A stretch of DNA of 23,960 nucleotides, taken from NCBI GenBank assembly GCA_900550375.1, contig URRP01000038.1, positions 1 to 23,960 on the forward strand, read 5' to 3'. Positions 6,969-15,362 of the stretch are shown one piece after another. Position 1 is the stretch's first letter. Every line of letters starts with the position of its first letter. Position numbers and translations under genes: made by a program. The stretch is from an uncultured Alistipes sp. (GTDB lineage Bacteria > Bacteroidota > Bacteroidia > Bacteroidales > Rikenellaceae). A model generated the notes under the pieces. The model searched no databases. It worked only from the letters and a program-made list of their open reading frames with translations, and had not been told where the DNA came from.

Positions 6969-6997
6969 AAAAAAGGAGAGACAACCGTCTCTCCTTT
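6969..6997 (-). terminator. Rho-independent terminator of the nitronate monooxygenase-like gene
   Basis: Perfect 11-bp arms (6972-6982 and 6987-6997) with a 4-nt loop are followed on the minus strand by a run of six T. It lies 23 nt past the stop codon at 7020. Confidence 0.9.
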
Positions 6998-7019
6998 CAA
7001 GATGCCGTATATTTCGGAA

Positions 7020-8120
7020 TCATCCTTTGCGGTGAAATAATCTTTCGCGCAGCGAAAAATTGTCGTACTCCTTTTTGAGCGAGGCGATCAGATCGCGCAC
7101 GCTCTGAATACGTTCCGTCCGCCAAGCATTTGCGCCGCAGAAAGCGTATCCGTTCTCCAGCTTACCGCGGAACGCATTGTAGAGCGCCAGCATGATGCAA
7201 TAGGGCGAACGGGTGACGTCGCAGGTCTTGATGCAGTTGAAGGGGCAGGCTTTCGGCCGTTTGAGACCATCTTTCACCTTTTCCAGAAAAGACGAATGGA
7301 TCGCCCGCCCCGGCATACCGACCGGTGACTGGATGATCTCGATATCCTCTTTGCGCGCCTGTACGTAGCTCTGCTTGAAGGCGGGATCGGCGTCGCACTC
7401 TTCGGTGGCGACGAAGCGCGTGCCCATCTGTACCCCTTCGGCCCCCAGCTGCAAAATGTTGTAGATGTCTTCGCCCGTGTAGACACCGCCGCCCGCGATG
7501 ACGGGAATGTGGCAGTCGTGCGCCGTCTCGAAGGCGTGCACCTCTTCGACGATGGGCGGCAGAATCTCTTCGAGCGAGTAGTGCGCGTCTTCGATCTGGT
7601 CGGCTTTGTAGCCGAGGTGGCCGCCGGCTTTGGGTCCCTCGACCACGATCGCGTCGGGGATGTAGCCGTAGTTGGCCAGCCATCTCTCGCACAGGAGTTT
7701 CGCGGCGCGTGCCGACGAGACGATCGGCGCCAGTTTCGTGCGGCACCCTTCCGTGAGGAACGACGGCAGGTTGAGCGGTAGTCCGGCTCCCGAGAAGATG
7801 ATATCGGCCTTCTCCTGAATGGCTGTTTTCACCATATCGGCGAAATTGGACATGGCGACCATGACGTTGACGCCGATGATGCCGCGTGTCTTTTCGCGGG
7901 CTTTGCGCAGCTCTTCGCGCAGGCCCCAGATGCTCGCTATGTTGTAATCGGGAGAGTAGTCGCGGTAGATGACTCCGAGTCCGGCCGAGGAGATAACGCC
8001 CACGCCGCCTTCGTTGGCGACGGCCGAAGCAAGTCCTGAAAGCGAAACGCCGACGCCCATTCCGCCTTGAACGATGGGCGTGCGGGCCAGTAGATCGCCG
8101 ATTTTGAGTGATTTCATCAT
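7020..8120 (-). CDS. Nitronate monooxygenase-family flavoprotein
   Basis: A 366-aa TIM-barrel FMN enzyme of the nitronate monooxygenase/2-nitropropane dioxygenase family. Recognisable parts are the N-terminal PIVQGGMGVGVS motif, the central VVEGPKAGGHLG loop, and the FMN phosphate-binding region AGGGVYTGEDI followed by GVQMGTRFVATEEC. Members oxidise alkyl nitronates or act as enoyl-ACP reductase-like (FabK-type) enzymes, and motifs alone do not separate these roles. Unusually, a cysteine cluster follows the barrel: Cys292, Cys296, Cys300 and Cys308. It could bind an Fe-S cluster or zinc. The ATGs at 8120 and 8117 are equally good starts. The nearest -7 box is about 160 nt upstream, and a strong terminator follows, so the gene is probably monocistronic. 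Confidence 0.9.
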   Translation of the reverse strand: MMKSLKIGDLLARTPIVQGGMGVGVSLSGLASAVANEGGVGVISSAGLGVIYRDYSPDYNIASIWGLREELRKAREKTRGIIGVNVMVAMSNFADMVKTAIQEKADIIFSGAGLPLNLPSFLTEGCRTKLAPIVSSARAAKLLCERWLANYGYIPDAIVVEGPKAGGHLGYKADQIEDAHYSLEEILPPIVEEVHAFETAHDCHIPVIAGGGVYTGEDIYNILQLGAEGVQMGTRFVATEECDADPAFKQSYVQARKEDIEIIQSPVGMPGRAIHSSFLEKVKDGLKRPKACPFNCIKTCDVTRSPYCIMLALYNAFRGKLENGYAFCGANAWRTERIQSVRDLIASLKKEYDNFSLRERLFHRKG

Positions 8121-8281
8121 GGTGTGGTATAAATTAAAGTTTTGCAGACTGCGAACGGGCGGCCGAAGGGCAGATCCGTCGCGGCTGTCGTGCGGGCGGG
8201 GATTGTACAGGCCGTGCGCAGTACCGAATTTTAATCGGCTTTGCCGGGGCGCCGTTTATCCAAGCCCGGGATTCTTTTCGG

Positions 8282-8289
8282 CAAAGGTA
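8282..8289 (-). promoter_or_regulatory. -7 box for the nitronate monooxygenase-like gene
   Basis: The minus strand reads TACCTTTG, a consensus -7 match. It implies a leader of about 157 nt (8121-8278). I see no gene or recognisable riboswitch in that leader. The -33 position has only a T-rich approximation. The gap 8121-8501 otherwise contains only the tsaD terminator. Confidence 0.5.
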
Positions 8290-8439
8290 ATAAATTATCG
8301 ATGAAAATTCCGAAAAAATGTTCATTTTTTCTTCTTCCGATGATTGCTGTCTGAAATATCGAGCAGGCAGCAGCGGATTTTTTGTCGCAGGAACGGGTGG
8401 CTGCGCATTCGTAATTATCGCGCGAACGAACGATGCAAC

Positions 8440-8485
8440 AAACAGAACGGTGCTGCAATCGTCGAATTGCAGCACCGTTCTGTTT
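8440..8485 (-). terminator. Long perfect hairpin downstream of tsaD
   Basis: Two perfect 20-bp arms (8440-8459 and 8466-8485) close a 6-nt loop, starting 16 nt after the tsaD stop. The minus-strand 3' flank is TTTGTTGC, so the T-run is short, but the stem is far longer than in the other terminators here. It probably ends or stabilises the tsaD transcript. Confidence 0.75.
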
Positions 8486-8501
8486 CGTATATATAATATA
8501 T

Positions 8502-9527
8502 TTATATCAGCTCCTCGATGCGGGCTACGGGCGATACGTCGAGCGACGAAAAGTCGCCGTTGAGGTAGTGGTAGTAACCCGCTATGGCGATCATCGCAGC
8601 ATTGTCGGTCGTGAATTTGAACTCCGGCACGAAGGTGCGCCAGCCTCTTCGGCGGCCCTCCTCCACCACGCCGTTGCGCAGTCCCGAGTTGGCCGAAACG
8701 CCGCCGGCGATAGCGATGTCGCGGATGTCGTACTCCTTTGCCGCGCGGACGAGCTGCTTGAGCAGAATCTCGATGATGGTATGCTGCAACGAGGCGCACA
8801 GGTCGGCCTTGTGACGTTCGATGAAGTCGGGATCGCCGGCCACGGCGTCGCGCAGCGTATAGAGGAACGATGTTTTGAGTCCCGAGAACGAGAAATCGAA
8901 TCCATCGACGTGGGGATGCGCAAAACGGAAAGCCTCGGGATCGCCCTCTTTGGCCAGCCGGTCGATTACCGGACCGCCCGGATAGCCGAGTCCCATCACT
9001 TTGGCACACTTATCGAACGCTTCTCCGGCGGCGTCGTCGATCGTCGTGCCGACGATTTCCATCTCCAGCGGCGAGTCCACCCGCACGATCTGCGTGTGTC
9101 CTCCGCTGACGAGCAGGCAGAGGAACGGAAATTCGGGATGCGGCAGCGCATGGTCCGAAAGGTCGAGGAAGTGCGAAAGGATATGTCCCTGCAAATGGTT
9201 GACCTCGACCATCGGGATGTCGTGCGACAGGGCGAGTCCTTTGGTGAAGGACACGCCCACGAGCAGCGAACCGAGCAGTCCCGGACCGCGTGTGAAGGCG
9301 ATGGCATCCAGTTCGTCGGGGGCGACGCCGGCCTCCTTGAGCGCCGTGTCGACCACAGGGACGATGTTCTGCTGGTGTGCACGCGAGGCCAGTTCGGGGA
9401 TCACCCCGCCGTATTTCATATGCACGGCCTGCGAGGCGATGACGTTCGACAACAGCGTCGTGTTGCGGATGACGGCCGCCGACGTATCGTCGCACGAAGA
9501 CTCGATGCCGAGGATGGTTATATCCAT
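8502..9527 (-). CDS. tsaD: tRNA N6-adenosine threonylcarbamoyltransferase TsaD
   Basis: Transfers the threonylcarbamoyl group to A37 of ANN-decoding tRNAs (t6A), working with TsaB and TsaE on TsaC-made threonylcarbamoyl-AMP. The 341-aa ASKHA-fold protein has the family opening ILGIESSCDDTS and the metal-binding NHLQGH motif (His111, His115). It also has the nucleotide-binding segments LLVSGGHTQ, DDAAGEAFDK, FSFSGLKTS and IAGGVSANSGLR, and the late TDNAAMIA motif. Length and start (MDITILG) are standard. It is divergent from tamB with 70 bp between them. None of the other t6A genes is in the window. Confidence 0.98.
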   Translation of the reverse strand: MDITILGIESSCDDTSAAVIRNTTLLSNVIASQAVHMKYGGVIPELASRAHQQNIVPVVDTALKEAGVAPDELDAIAFTRGPGLLGSLLVGVSFTKGLALSHDIPMVEVNHLQGHILSHFLDLSDHALPHPEFPFLCLLVSGGHTQIVRVDSPLEMEIVGTTIDDAAGEAFDKCAKVMGLGYPGGPVIDRLAKEGDPEAFRFAHPHVDGFDFSFSGLKTSFLYTLRDAVAGDPDFIERHKADLCASLQHTIIEILLKQLVRAAKEYDIRDIAIAGGVSANSGLRNGVVEEGRRRGWRTFVPEFKFTTDNAAMIAIAGYYHYLNGDFSSLDVSPVARIEELI

Positions 9528-9543
9528 AGTTATATTCGCTGTT

Positions 9544-9575
9544 TTTCGTTTTTTGACGAATAATCGTTAAATTTG
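9544..9575 (+). promoter_or_regulatory. Promoter of the tamB operon
   Basis: TTTC (9544-9547), 20 nt of spacer and TAAATTTG (9568-9575) fit the Bacteroidetes pattern with one mismatch in the -33 box. The leader to the ATG at 9598 would be about 18 nt. It probably drives the whole 9598-17841 gene run. Confidence 0.6.
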
Positions 9576-9597
9576 TCGGTTAAACGGGTGTTTTACC

Positions 9598-12500
9598 ATG
9601 CGCAAAGTTACGAAAATATTGGGGAAAGTGTTATCGGTAGCGGTATTGTTGCTGATCGTCCTTCCTCTTGTGTTGTCTTTGCTGCTGAGTATCAACTCCG
9701 TGCAGAACTTTGTCGTACACAAGGCCGCGCAGTTCGCCTCGCGGAAACTCGAAACGGTCGTCCGTATCGACCGCGTGGATATCGGGATTTTCGACAGGAT
9801 CAAACTGTCGGGACTCTACGTCGAGGATTACGGCGGCGACACGCTGCTGTATGTCGGGAAACTTCATGCCTTCGTCACGCAGTTCGGGATCTTCGGCGAC
9901 GGCTTCACGCTGCGTCACGGCCGGCTGACCGACGGGAAATTCTATCTTCGGGAGATGCCCGACGGCATGATGAACGTCAAGCAGATCGTGTCGCGTCTGA
10001 GCAAAAAAGAGAAGAAGGAGAGCGATTTCCGCCTTTCGATATCGGCGCTTACGGTCGAAAATTTCGAATTTCGTCTTGAGAAGCTGCAACACCGCGATCC
10101 GGTTTACGGGATCGATTTTTCGGATATGGACATCCGCTACATCAATGCCGTGATCGACAACTTCACCATCGACGGCGGCGCTATCGGCGCCGAGATCGGC
10201 CGTTTCTCCGCGCAGGAAAAGAGCGGTTTCGAGATCGACGACTTCGGCGGGAAGTTCTTTCTGGCCAACGGCTGTATCGGCATGGAGAACGCACGGTTGG
10301 TGACGCCGCATTCGAACGTGTCGATCCCTTCGGTGTCGATCGTCGGCGATTCGTGGGCCGAGTACAAGGAGTATGTCGATCGGGTGAGCATGACCGTCGA
10401 GATTCGCAATTCGATGCTCTCGAGCGATGACGTGGCCTACTTCTCGCCCAAGCTGCGCGACTGGCGGCTGACGCTGCGCAACATCAATCTGCTCTTCGAC
10501 GGCGTCGTATCCGATTTCGACGCTGACCTCAAAAGTCTGGCTTTCGGTCGCAGCAGCCGGATGCACGCGCGGGGACGGGTGACGGGACTGCCGAAGATCG
10601 ATGATACGCATTTTTCGCTTACGTTCGACGACGTGACCACCGAAGCGGCCGATATCGGGCAGATCGTGGCCAACATCGCTCGTAAGGAGTTGTCCGCGAA
10701 GACGCTCGGGATGATGGAGCGCGCCGGAGCGCTGAACCTGACCGGCGAGGTCGAAGGGACGTTCGATTCATTCCGTTCGCAATTTGCAATGACGGCTCCC
10801 ACCGGTGCGGTTACTTCCGAGTTGACGATGCGGCCTGCCGACCGTCGCCGCCTGCGTCCGTTGAAGGGGCGTATCGCCGTGATCGGATTCCGTGCAGGCG
10901 AGGTACTGGGACAGGCGAATCTGGGCCGCGTAAGCTGTGAGGCGGGCGTGAACGGCGTTGTGGGAAAGGACGTTATCGACGCGCGTATCGACGGCAGCAT
11001 CTCGCAGCTGGAGTTCAACGCCTACGCGTACGATTCGCTGCGTTTCGGCGGCCGCCTGACCGAAAAGACCTTCAACGGTCATGTCCATGCCGACGATCCG
11101 GCACTCCGGTTCGATTTTCAGGGCGAGGTGGGTTTCAATCCCGAACGTCCGCACTACGATTTCGATCTCGACCTGATCCATGCCGACCTCGCCCGGATGC
11201 ATCTCAACCGCCGCGACAGTGTGTCGGTACTCTCGGCGCTGATCGGAGCGCGCGCTTCGGGACGGACGCTGGACGATATGAACGGCGAGGTGACCGTCGG
11301 CGATGTGGTCTATCGTTACAATGCCGACACGCTCCGCACTACGCGGCTTACGCTGAGCGGCCAGAACAGCGCAGGCAGCAAATACCTGTCGCTGCAGTCG
11401 GAATTCGCCGATGCGACGTTCCGCAGCAGGACCGACTACAAAACCGTCTTCGAGTACCTGCGTTCGAGCCTCGAAAAATACATTCCGCTGCTCTATGACA
11501 AGCAGAAGACGCGCAAACGTGCCGGCGGTGCCGTGAGTGTCGTTGACGACTATTCGGTGCTGTCGGTCGACGTCAAGCACTTCACGCCGGTGGCCGATGC
11601 GGTGGCCGACGGTTTGCAGATCGCCGACGGCTCGCAGCTGCGGCTGCTGTTCAATCCGGCCAACGACAAACTGTCGCTCAAGGCGACATCGGAATATATC
11701 GAACGCGAGCGGATGCTTGCCACGCGGCTGAACCTCAATGCGACGAACCTCGGCGATTCGTTGTCGGTCTATCTGCGTTCGGAAGATTTCTATCTCGGAA
11801 CGTTCCACATGCCGCAGCTGTCGGTCATGGGCGGCGCGCGCAGCGACCGGCTGCGTCTGTCGGCGGGGTTCAACGATACGACGGCCCGCGTCTCGGCCCT
11901 GCTGGGACTCGAAGCGCTGATCCAGCAGTCGCCCCAGCGCGGGCGGACGGTCGACGTGCGGCTGCTGCCGTCGCACATCAGCCGCAAGGGGACCACGTGG
12001 CAGATTTTCGCCCGCAGCATCCAGATCGATACGACGCGCGTGGTGGTCGACCGGTTTCTGGTGATGAACAAGGATCAGGAGCTGCTGGTCGACGGTGTGG
12101 CCTCGCGTCACCGGCAGGATTCGGTGTTGCTGCGGTTGAAGAATTTCGACCTTGCGCCGTTCACCCAGATCGTCGAGAACATGGGCTATGTCATCGAGGG
12201 ACGCACGAACGGTCAGGCGGTAGTGAAATCGGCGCTCAAGGAGACCGAAATTACGGCCGATATCCGTATGGACAGCGTCGAGGTGAACAACCTTCCTGCG
12301 CCGCCGATGCGCTTCACCTCGATGTGGGATTTCAAGAACGACCGTGCGCGGCTGACGGTGACCGATCGGCAGAAAGGCGATACGCTGATACGGGGCTTTT
12401 ACGCCCCGGCGACGGTGCGTTACTATGCCGAAGCGCGATTCCCCGGGATACGGATGAACCTGCTCGATCCGATGCTCAAAGGGGTGATCTCCGATACGCG

Positions 12501-14259
12501 GGGTTCGGCCGATGCCACACTTACGCTCACCGGTCAGCGTCGTGCGGCGCAGTTGTCGGGGTCGATCCATATCCAGAATTTCCATACGAAGGTCGATTAT
12601 ACGCAGGTGGGCTACGATGTGCCGGAGGCTCGGATGACGGTGAAGAACAACCGCCTCACGATGCAGCGGGTGCCGGTGACCGATCCGCTGGGCAATCGGG
12701 GACTGATGGATTTCGACCTCAATCTGCAACATCTTTCGAATATCTCCTATTCGCTGACGATGCAGCCTCAGCAGATGCTGGTGCTCAACACTACGCAGAG
12801 CGACAACGACCTCTTCTACGGCAGGGTCTTCGCCTCGGGACGCGCCACCATTGCGGGCGACAAGGGGAGCGTGCGGATGAACATCGTGGCTACGACAGCC
12901 GATAATTCGGCCTTCTTCCTGCCGCTTTCGAGCAAGTCGAACGTCGCGCGCGCCGATTTCATCACCTTCGAGACGCCGCAGCAGAAAGCCGATACGCTGA
13001 ACATTCTCGAACGCAAGAAGCTGATGTTCGAGCGCAAGCATAAACCCAAGGCCATCGTGGGCAATTCGATGGATATCAACATGACGCTCAACGTGCTGCC
13101 CAATGCCGATTTCCAGCTGATGATCGACCCCACGGTGGGTGACATCATCAAGGGCCGCGGCGAGGGTACGCTCAACCTGCATATCAATCCCCGTTCGAAC
13201 GTCTTCGAGATGTACGGCGACTATACGATCACCGAAGGAAGTTACCTCTTTACGCTCCAGAACATCATCAACAAGCGCTTCCTCATCGAAAGCGGTTCGA
13301 CGATCCAGTGGACGGGCGAGCCGCTCGACGCGCGGCTCAATATCAACGCCGTCTACAAACTCAAAACCTCCTTGCAGCCGCTTATCGGCACGAGCGTCTC
13401 ATCGGGCGGCGGCGATATGAATCTCAACCGTGCGGTACCCGTCGAGTGCATCATCAATCTGAGCGACCGGCTGACGCATCCGGCCGTCACCTTCGACGTG
13501 AAAGTACCGACGGCCGATGCCGAATACCAGACCATCATCGCCAATACGCTCAACTCGCAGTCGGCTATCGCCGAGCAGTTTATGTTCCTGCTCGTTACCA
13601 ACAGTTTCCACTCCGATACCTCGGGCGGCGGCAACAATCTGGGGGTTTCGGCCTCGGCGGCCACCGGTTTCGAACTGTTGTCGAACCAGCTGTCGAACTG
13701 GCTCTCGACCGACGACTACAACATCGTCTTCCGTTACCGTCCCAAGTCGGAGCTGTCGGGCGACGAGGTCGACTTCGGGTTCTCGAAAAGCCTTATCAAC
13801 AACCGGCTTTTTGTCGAGGTGGAGGGAAACTACATGCTCGACAACTCGCAGGCGGTCAACAAGCAGATGTCGAACTTCATGGGAGAGGCCTATGTCACAT
13901 GGCTGATCGACCGTGCCGGAACGCTTAAACTGAAGGGGTTCACGCAGACCATCGACCGTTTCGACGAGAACCAAGGTTTGCAGGAGACCGGCATCGGTAT
14001 CTATTACAAGGAGGATTTCAACAATCTGAAAGACCTTAAGGAGCGGCTCAAGAACAAGTTCCGCAGCCGCCGCAAGCGGCAGCGGCTGCTCGAACAGCAG
14101 CAGGCCGCCGATTCGCTGCGTCTCATCGAGCGGCAGCGTGCGGCCGACTCGGTACGCAGGGCGGTGTCTGCTGCACCTCCGGCCGATACGACCTCCGCGG
14201 CCAAACGAGGCGTTGCGAGGCCCGACCTTGAAAAAACGGACAAAAACTTAAATAAATAA
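9598..14259 (+). CDS. tamB: Translocation and assembly module protein TamB
   Basis: A 1553-aa AsmA-like envelope protein. An N-terminal membrane anchor at about residues 13-34 (Val/Leu-rich) is followed by a very long periplasmic region of repeating beta segments. The C-terminal TamB domain (DUF490) is clear from about residue 1150 to 1480: GRGEGTLNLHINP near 1186, then the stretch beginning FLIESGSTIQWTGEPLDARL near 1228, and late FGFSKSLINNRLFVEVEGNY. In other bacteria TamB bridges inner and outer membranes, assists barrel-protein assembly with TamA and is implicated in phospholipid transport. The extreme C-terminus is a basic, Arg/Gln-rich helix with near-repeated QAADSL/RAADSV units. TamA is not in the window. 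It is the first gene of a run, with exbB starting 13 nt after its stop. Long antisense frames are shadows. Confidence 0.93.
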   Translation: MRKVTKILGKVLSVAVLLLIVLPLVLSLLLSINSVQNFVVHKAAQFASRKLETVVRIDRVDIGIFDRIKLSGLYVEDYGGDTLLYVGKLHAFVTQFGIFGDGFTLRHGRLTDGKFYLREMPDGMMNVKQIVSRLSKKEKKESDFRLSISALTVENFEFRLEKLQHRDPVYGIDFSDMDIRYINAVIDNFTIDGGAIGAEIGRFSAQEKSGFEIDDFGGKFFLANGCIGMENARLVTPHSNVSIPSVSIVGDSWAEYKEYVDRVSMTVEIRNSMLSSDDVAYFSPKLRDWRLTLRNINLLFDGVVSDFDADLKSLAFGRSSRMHARGRVTGLPKIDDTHFSLTFDDVTTEAADIGQIVANIARKELSAKTLGMMERAGALNLTGEVEGTFDSFRSQFAMTAPTGAVTSELTMRPADRRRLRPLKGRIAVIGFRAGEVLGQANLGRVSCEAGVNGVVGKDVIDARIDGSISQLEFNAYAYDSLRFGGRLTEKTFNGHVHADDPALRFDFQGEVGFNPERPHYDFDLDLIHADLARMHLNRRDSVSVLSALIGARASGRTLDDMNGEVTVGDVVYRYNADTLRTTRLTLSGQNSAGSKYLSLQSEFADATFRSRTDYKTVFEYLRSSLEKYIPLLYDKQKTRKRAGGAVSVVDDYSVLSVDVKHFTPVADAVADGLQIADGSQLRLLFNPANDKLSLKATSEYIERERMLATRLNLNATNLGDSLSVYLRSEDFYLGTFHMPQLSVMGGARSDRLRLSAGFNDTTARVSALLGLEALIQQSPQRGRTVDVRLLPSHISRKGTTWQIFARSIQIDTTRVVVDRFLVMNKDQELLVDGVASRHRQDSVLLRLKNFDLAPFTQIVENMGYVIEGRTNGQAVVKSALKETEITADIRMDSVEVNNLPAPPMRFTSMWDFKNDRARLTVTDRQKGDTLIRGFYAPATVRYYAEARFPGIRMNLLDPMLKGVISDTRGSADATLTLTGQRRAAQLSGSIHIQNFHTKVDYTQVGYDVPEARMTVKNNRLTMQRVPVTDPLGNRGLMDFDLNLQHLSNISYSLTMQPQQMLVLNTTQSDNDLFYGRVFASGRATIAGDKGSVRMNIVATTADNSAFFLPLSSKSNVARADFITFETPQQKADTLNILERKKLMFERKHKPKAIVGNSMDINMTLNVLPNADFQLMIDPTVGDIIKGRGEGTLNLHINPRSNVFEMYGDYTITEGSYLFTLQNIINKRFLIESGSTIQWTGEPLDARLNINAVYKLKTSLQPLIGTSVSSGGGDMNLNRAVPVECIINLSDRLTHPAVTFDVKVPTADAEYQTIIANTLNSQSAIAEQFMFLLVTNSFHSDTSGGGNNLGVSASAATGFELLSNQLSNWLSTDDYNIVFRYRPKSELSGDEVDFGFSKSLINNRLFVEVEGNYMLDNSQAVNKQMSNFMGEAYVTWLIDRAGTLKLKGFTQTIDRFDENQGLQETGIGIYYKEDFNNLKDLKERLKNKFRSRRKRQRLLEQQQAADSLRLIERQRAADSVRRAVSAAPPADTTSAAKRGVARPDLEKTDKNLNK
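9603..9610 (-). promoter_or_regulatory. Possible -7 box for tsaD inside the start of tamB
   Basis: The minus strand reads TAACTTTG, a consensus match, but it lies within codons 2-5 of tamB and has no good -33 box. If used, the divergent tsaD and tamB transcripts would overlap at their 5' ends by about 20 nt. No better minus-strand candidate was found in the 70-bp spacer. Confidence 0.35.
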
Positions 14260-14272
14260 TTTTACGTACACT

Positions 14273-14944
14273 ATGATTACATTTTTGCAGGTCACCGAAG
14301 GGGCGGCCACGGAAGCGACCCGGATGGGTTTATGGGAGTTGTTTACCAAGGGAGGCTGGCTGATGTGGCCGCTGCTGATTCTGGGCGGCGTGACGATCTT
14401 CATCTTCGTGGAGCGGTTTCTGGCCATCCGCAAGGCGTCGGTGCTGGATATGAACTTCATGAACCGCATCCGCGATTTCATCCTCGACGGCAAGATCGCC
14501 GCGGCGGTGGATCTCTGCCGCAAGACCGACACGCCGATCGCACGCATGATCGAGAAGGGTATCGGGCGGTTGGGCCGTCCGATGAGCGACGTCCAGTCGG
14601 CCATCGAGAATGTGGCGAACCTCGAGGTCTCGAAACTCGAAAACGGCCTGCCTTCGCTGGCCACGATCGCCGGCGGTGCGCCGATGATCGGTTTTCTGGG
14701 TACGGTGCTCGGTATGGTGCAGACCTTCATGGAGATGTCGGCGGCCGGAGGTACGGTCGATATGTCGCTGCTGGCGGGCGGTATGTATGTGGCGATGGTG
14801 ACGACGGTCGCCGGTCTCGTCGTCGGCATCCCCGCCTATTTCGGCTACAACTACCTCGTGGCGCGCATCGAGAAACTCGTTTTCCAGATGGAGGCCAACT
14901 CGATCGCTTTTATGGATATTCTGAATCAACCCGTTCAAAAATAG
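14273..14944 (+). CDS. exbB: MotA/TolQ/ExbB proton channel family protein
   Basis: The 223-aa inner-membrane channel subunit that, with ExbD, converts proton-motive force into motion of TonB. Three membrane segments are visible: residues about 29-48, 130-152 and 166-192. A cytoplasmic domain lies between the first two. The core motif GGAPMIGFLGTVLGMVQTF (134-152) and the LLAGGMYVAMVTTVAGL helix are diagnostic. It follows tamB by 13 nt and precedes exbD by 6 nt, so it is surely co-transcribed. TolQ is the alternative name, but the TonB-like gene two positions on and the absence of Pal/TolB favour an Exb-type system. Confidence 0.93.
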   Translation: MITFLQVTEGAATEATRMGLWELFTKGGWLMWPLLILGGVTIFIFVERFLAIRKASVLDMNFMNRIRDFILDGKIAAAVDLCRKTDTPIARMIEKGIGRLGRPMSDVQSAIENVANLEVSKLENGLPSLATIAGGAPMIGFLGTVLGMVQTFMEMSAAGGTVDMSLLAGGMYVAMVTTVAGLVVGIPAYFGYNYLVARIEKLVFQMEANSIAFMDILNQPVQK

Positions 14945-14950
14945 TGCGTT

Positions 14951-15352
14951 ATGGCTATTAAACACGGTTCGAAAGTAGACAAGTCCTACTCATCGGCGTC
15001 GATGACCGACCTGATGTTCCTGTTGCTGCTGTTCCTGCTGATCGCCACGACCCTGATCAATCCCAACGCGCTGAAGCTGATGCTGCCCAAGAGTGCCAAC
15101 CAGCTCAAGGATAAGGCGATCACGACGGTTTCGATCCAGCAGGCCGGAAGCGGGTACAACTACTTCGTGGAGTTGGAGAAGGTCAACGGCATCGACGGCG
15201 TGGAGCAGGCGCTGCGTGTGCGGCTCGACGGGAAGGAGGACCCCACCGTCTCGCTGCATTGCGACAAGACCGTCGCGGTGGACGAGGTGGTTAAGGTGAT
15301 GAATATCGCCAAAGACCGGAACTACAAGTTGATTTTGGCTACGCAGCCCTGA
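14951..15352 (+). CDS. exbD: ExbD/TolR family biopolymer transport protein
   Basis: The 133-aa partner of ExbB. A short basic cytoplasmic start leads to a single membrane helix at about residues 19-36. It carries the essential proton-relay aspartate, Asp20, in the SMTDLMFLLLLFLL motif. A periplasmic domain follows, ending at KLILATQP. Its start lies 6 nt after the exbB stop. The periplasmic part fits the compact ExbD/TolR fold in length and spacing. Confidence 0.93.
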   Translation: MAIKHGSKVDKSYSSASMTDLMFLLLLFLLIATTLINPNALKLMLPKSANQLKDKAITTVSIQQAGSGYNYFVELEKVNGIDGVEQALRVRLDGKEDPTVSLHCDKTVAVDEVVKVMNIAKDRNYKLILATQP

Positions 15353-15362
15353 GCGATGCACT

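Noticed and set aside
8346..8383. Stem (8346-8353 with 8364-8371) followed by six T on the plus strand, possibly a terminator of a small RNA
   Set aside because: There is no plus-strand promoter or gene just upstream, and the T-run starts 6 nt after a weak stem.
8433..9563. 376-codon plus-strand frame
   Set aside because: Antisense to tsaD, starts inside the tsaD terminator hairpin and resembles no known protein.
10768..13182. 804-codon minus-strand frame
   Set aside because: Antisense to tamB, no family motif and His/Arg-rich shadow composition.
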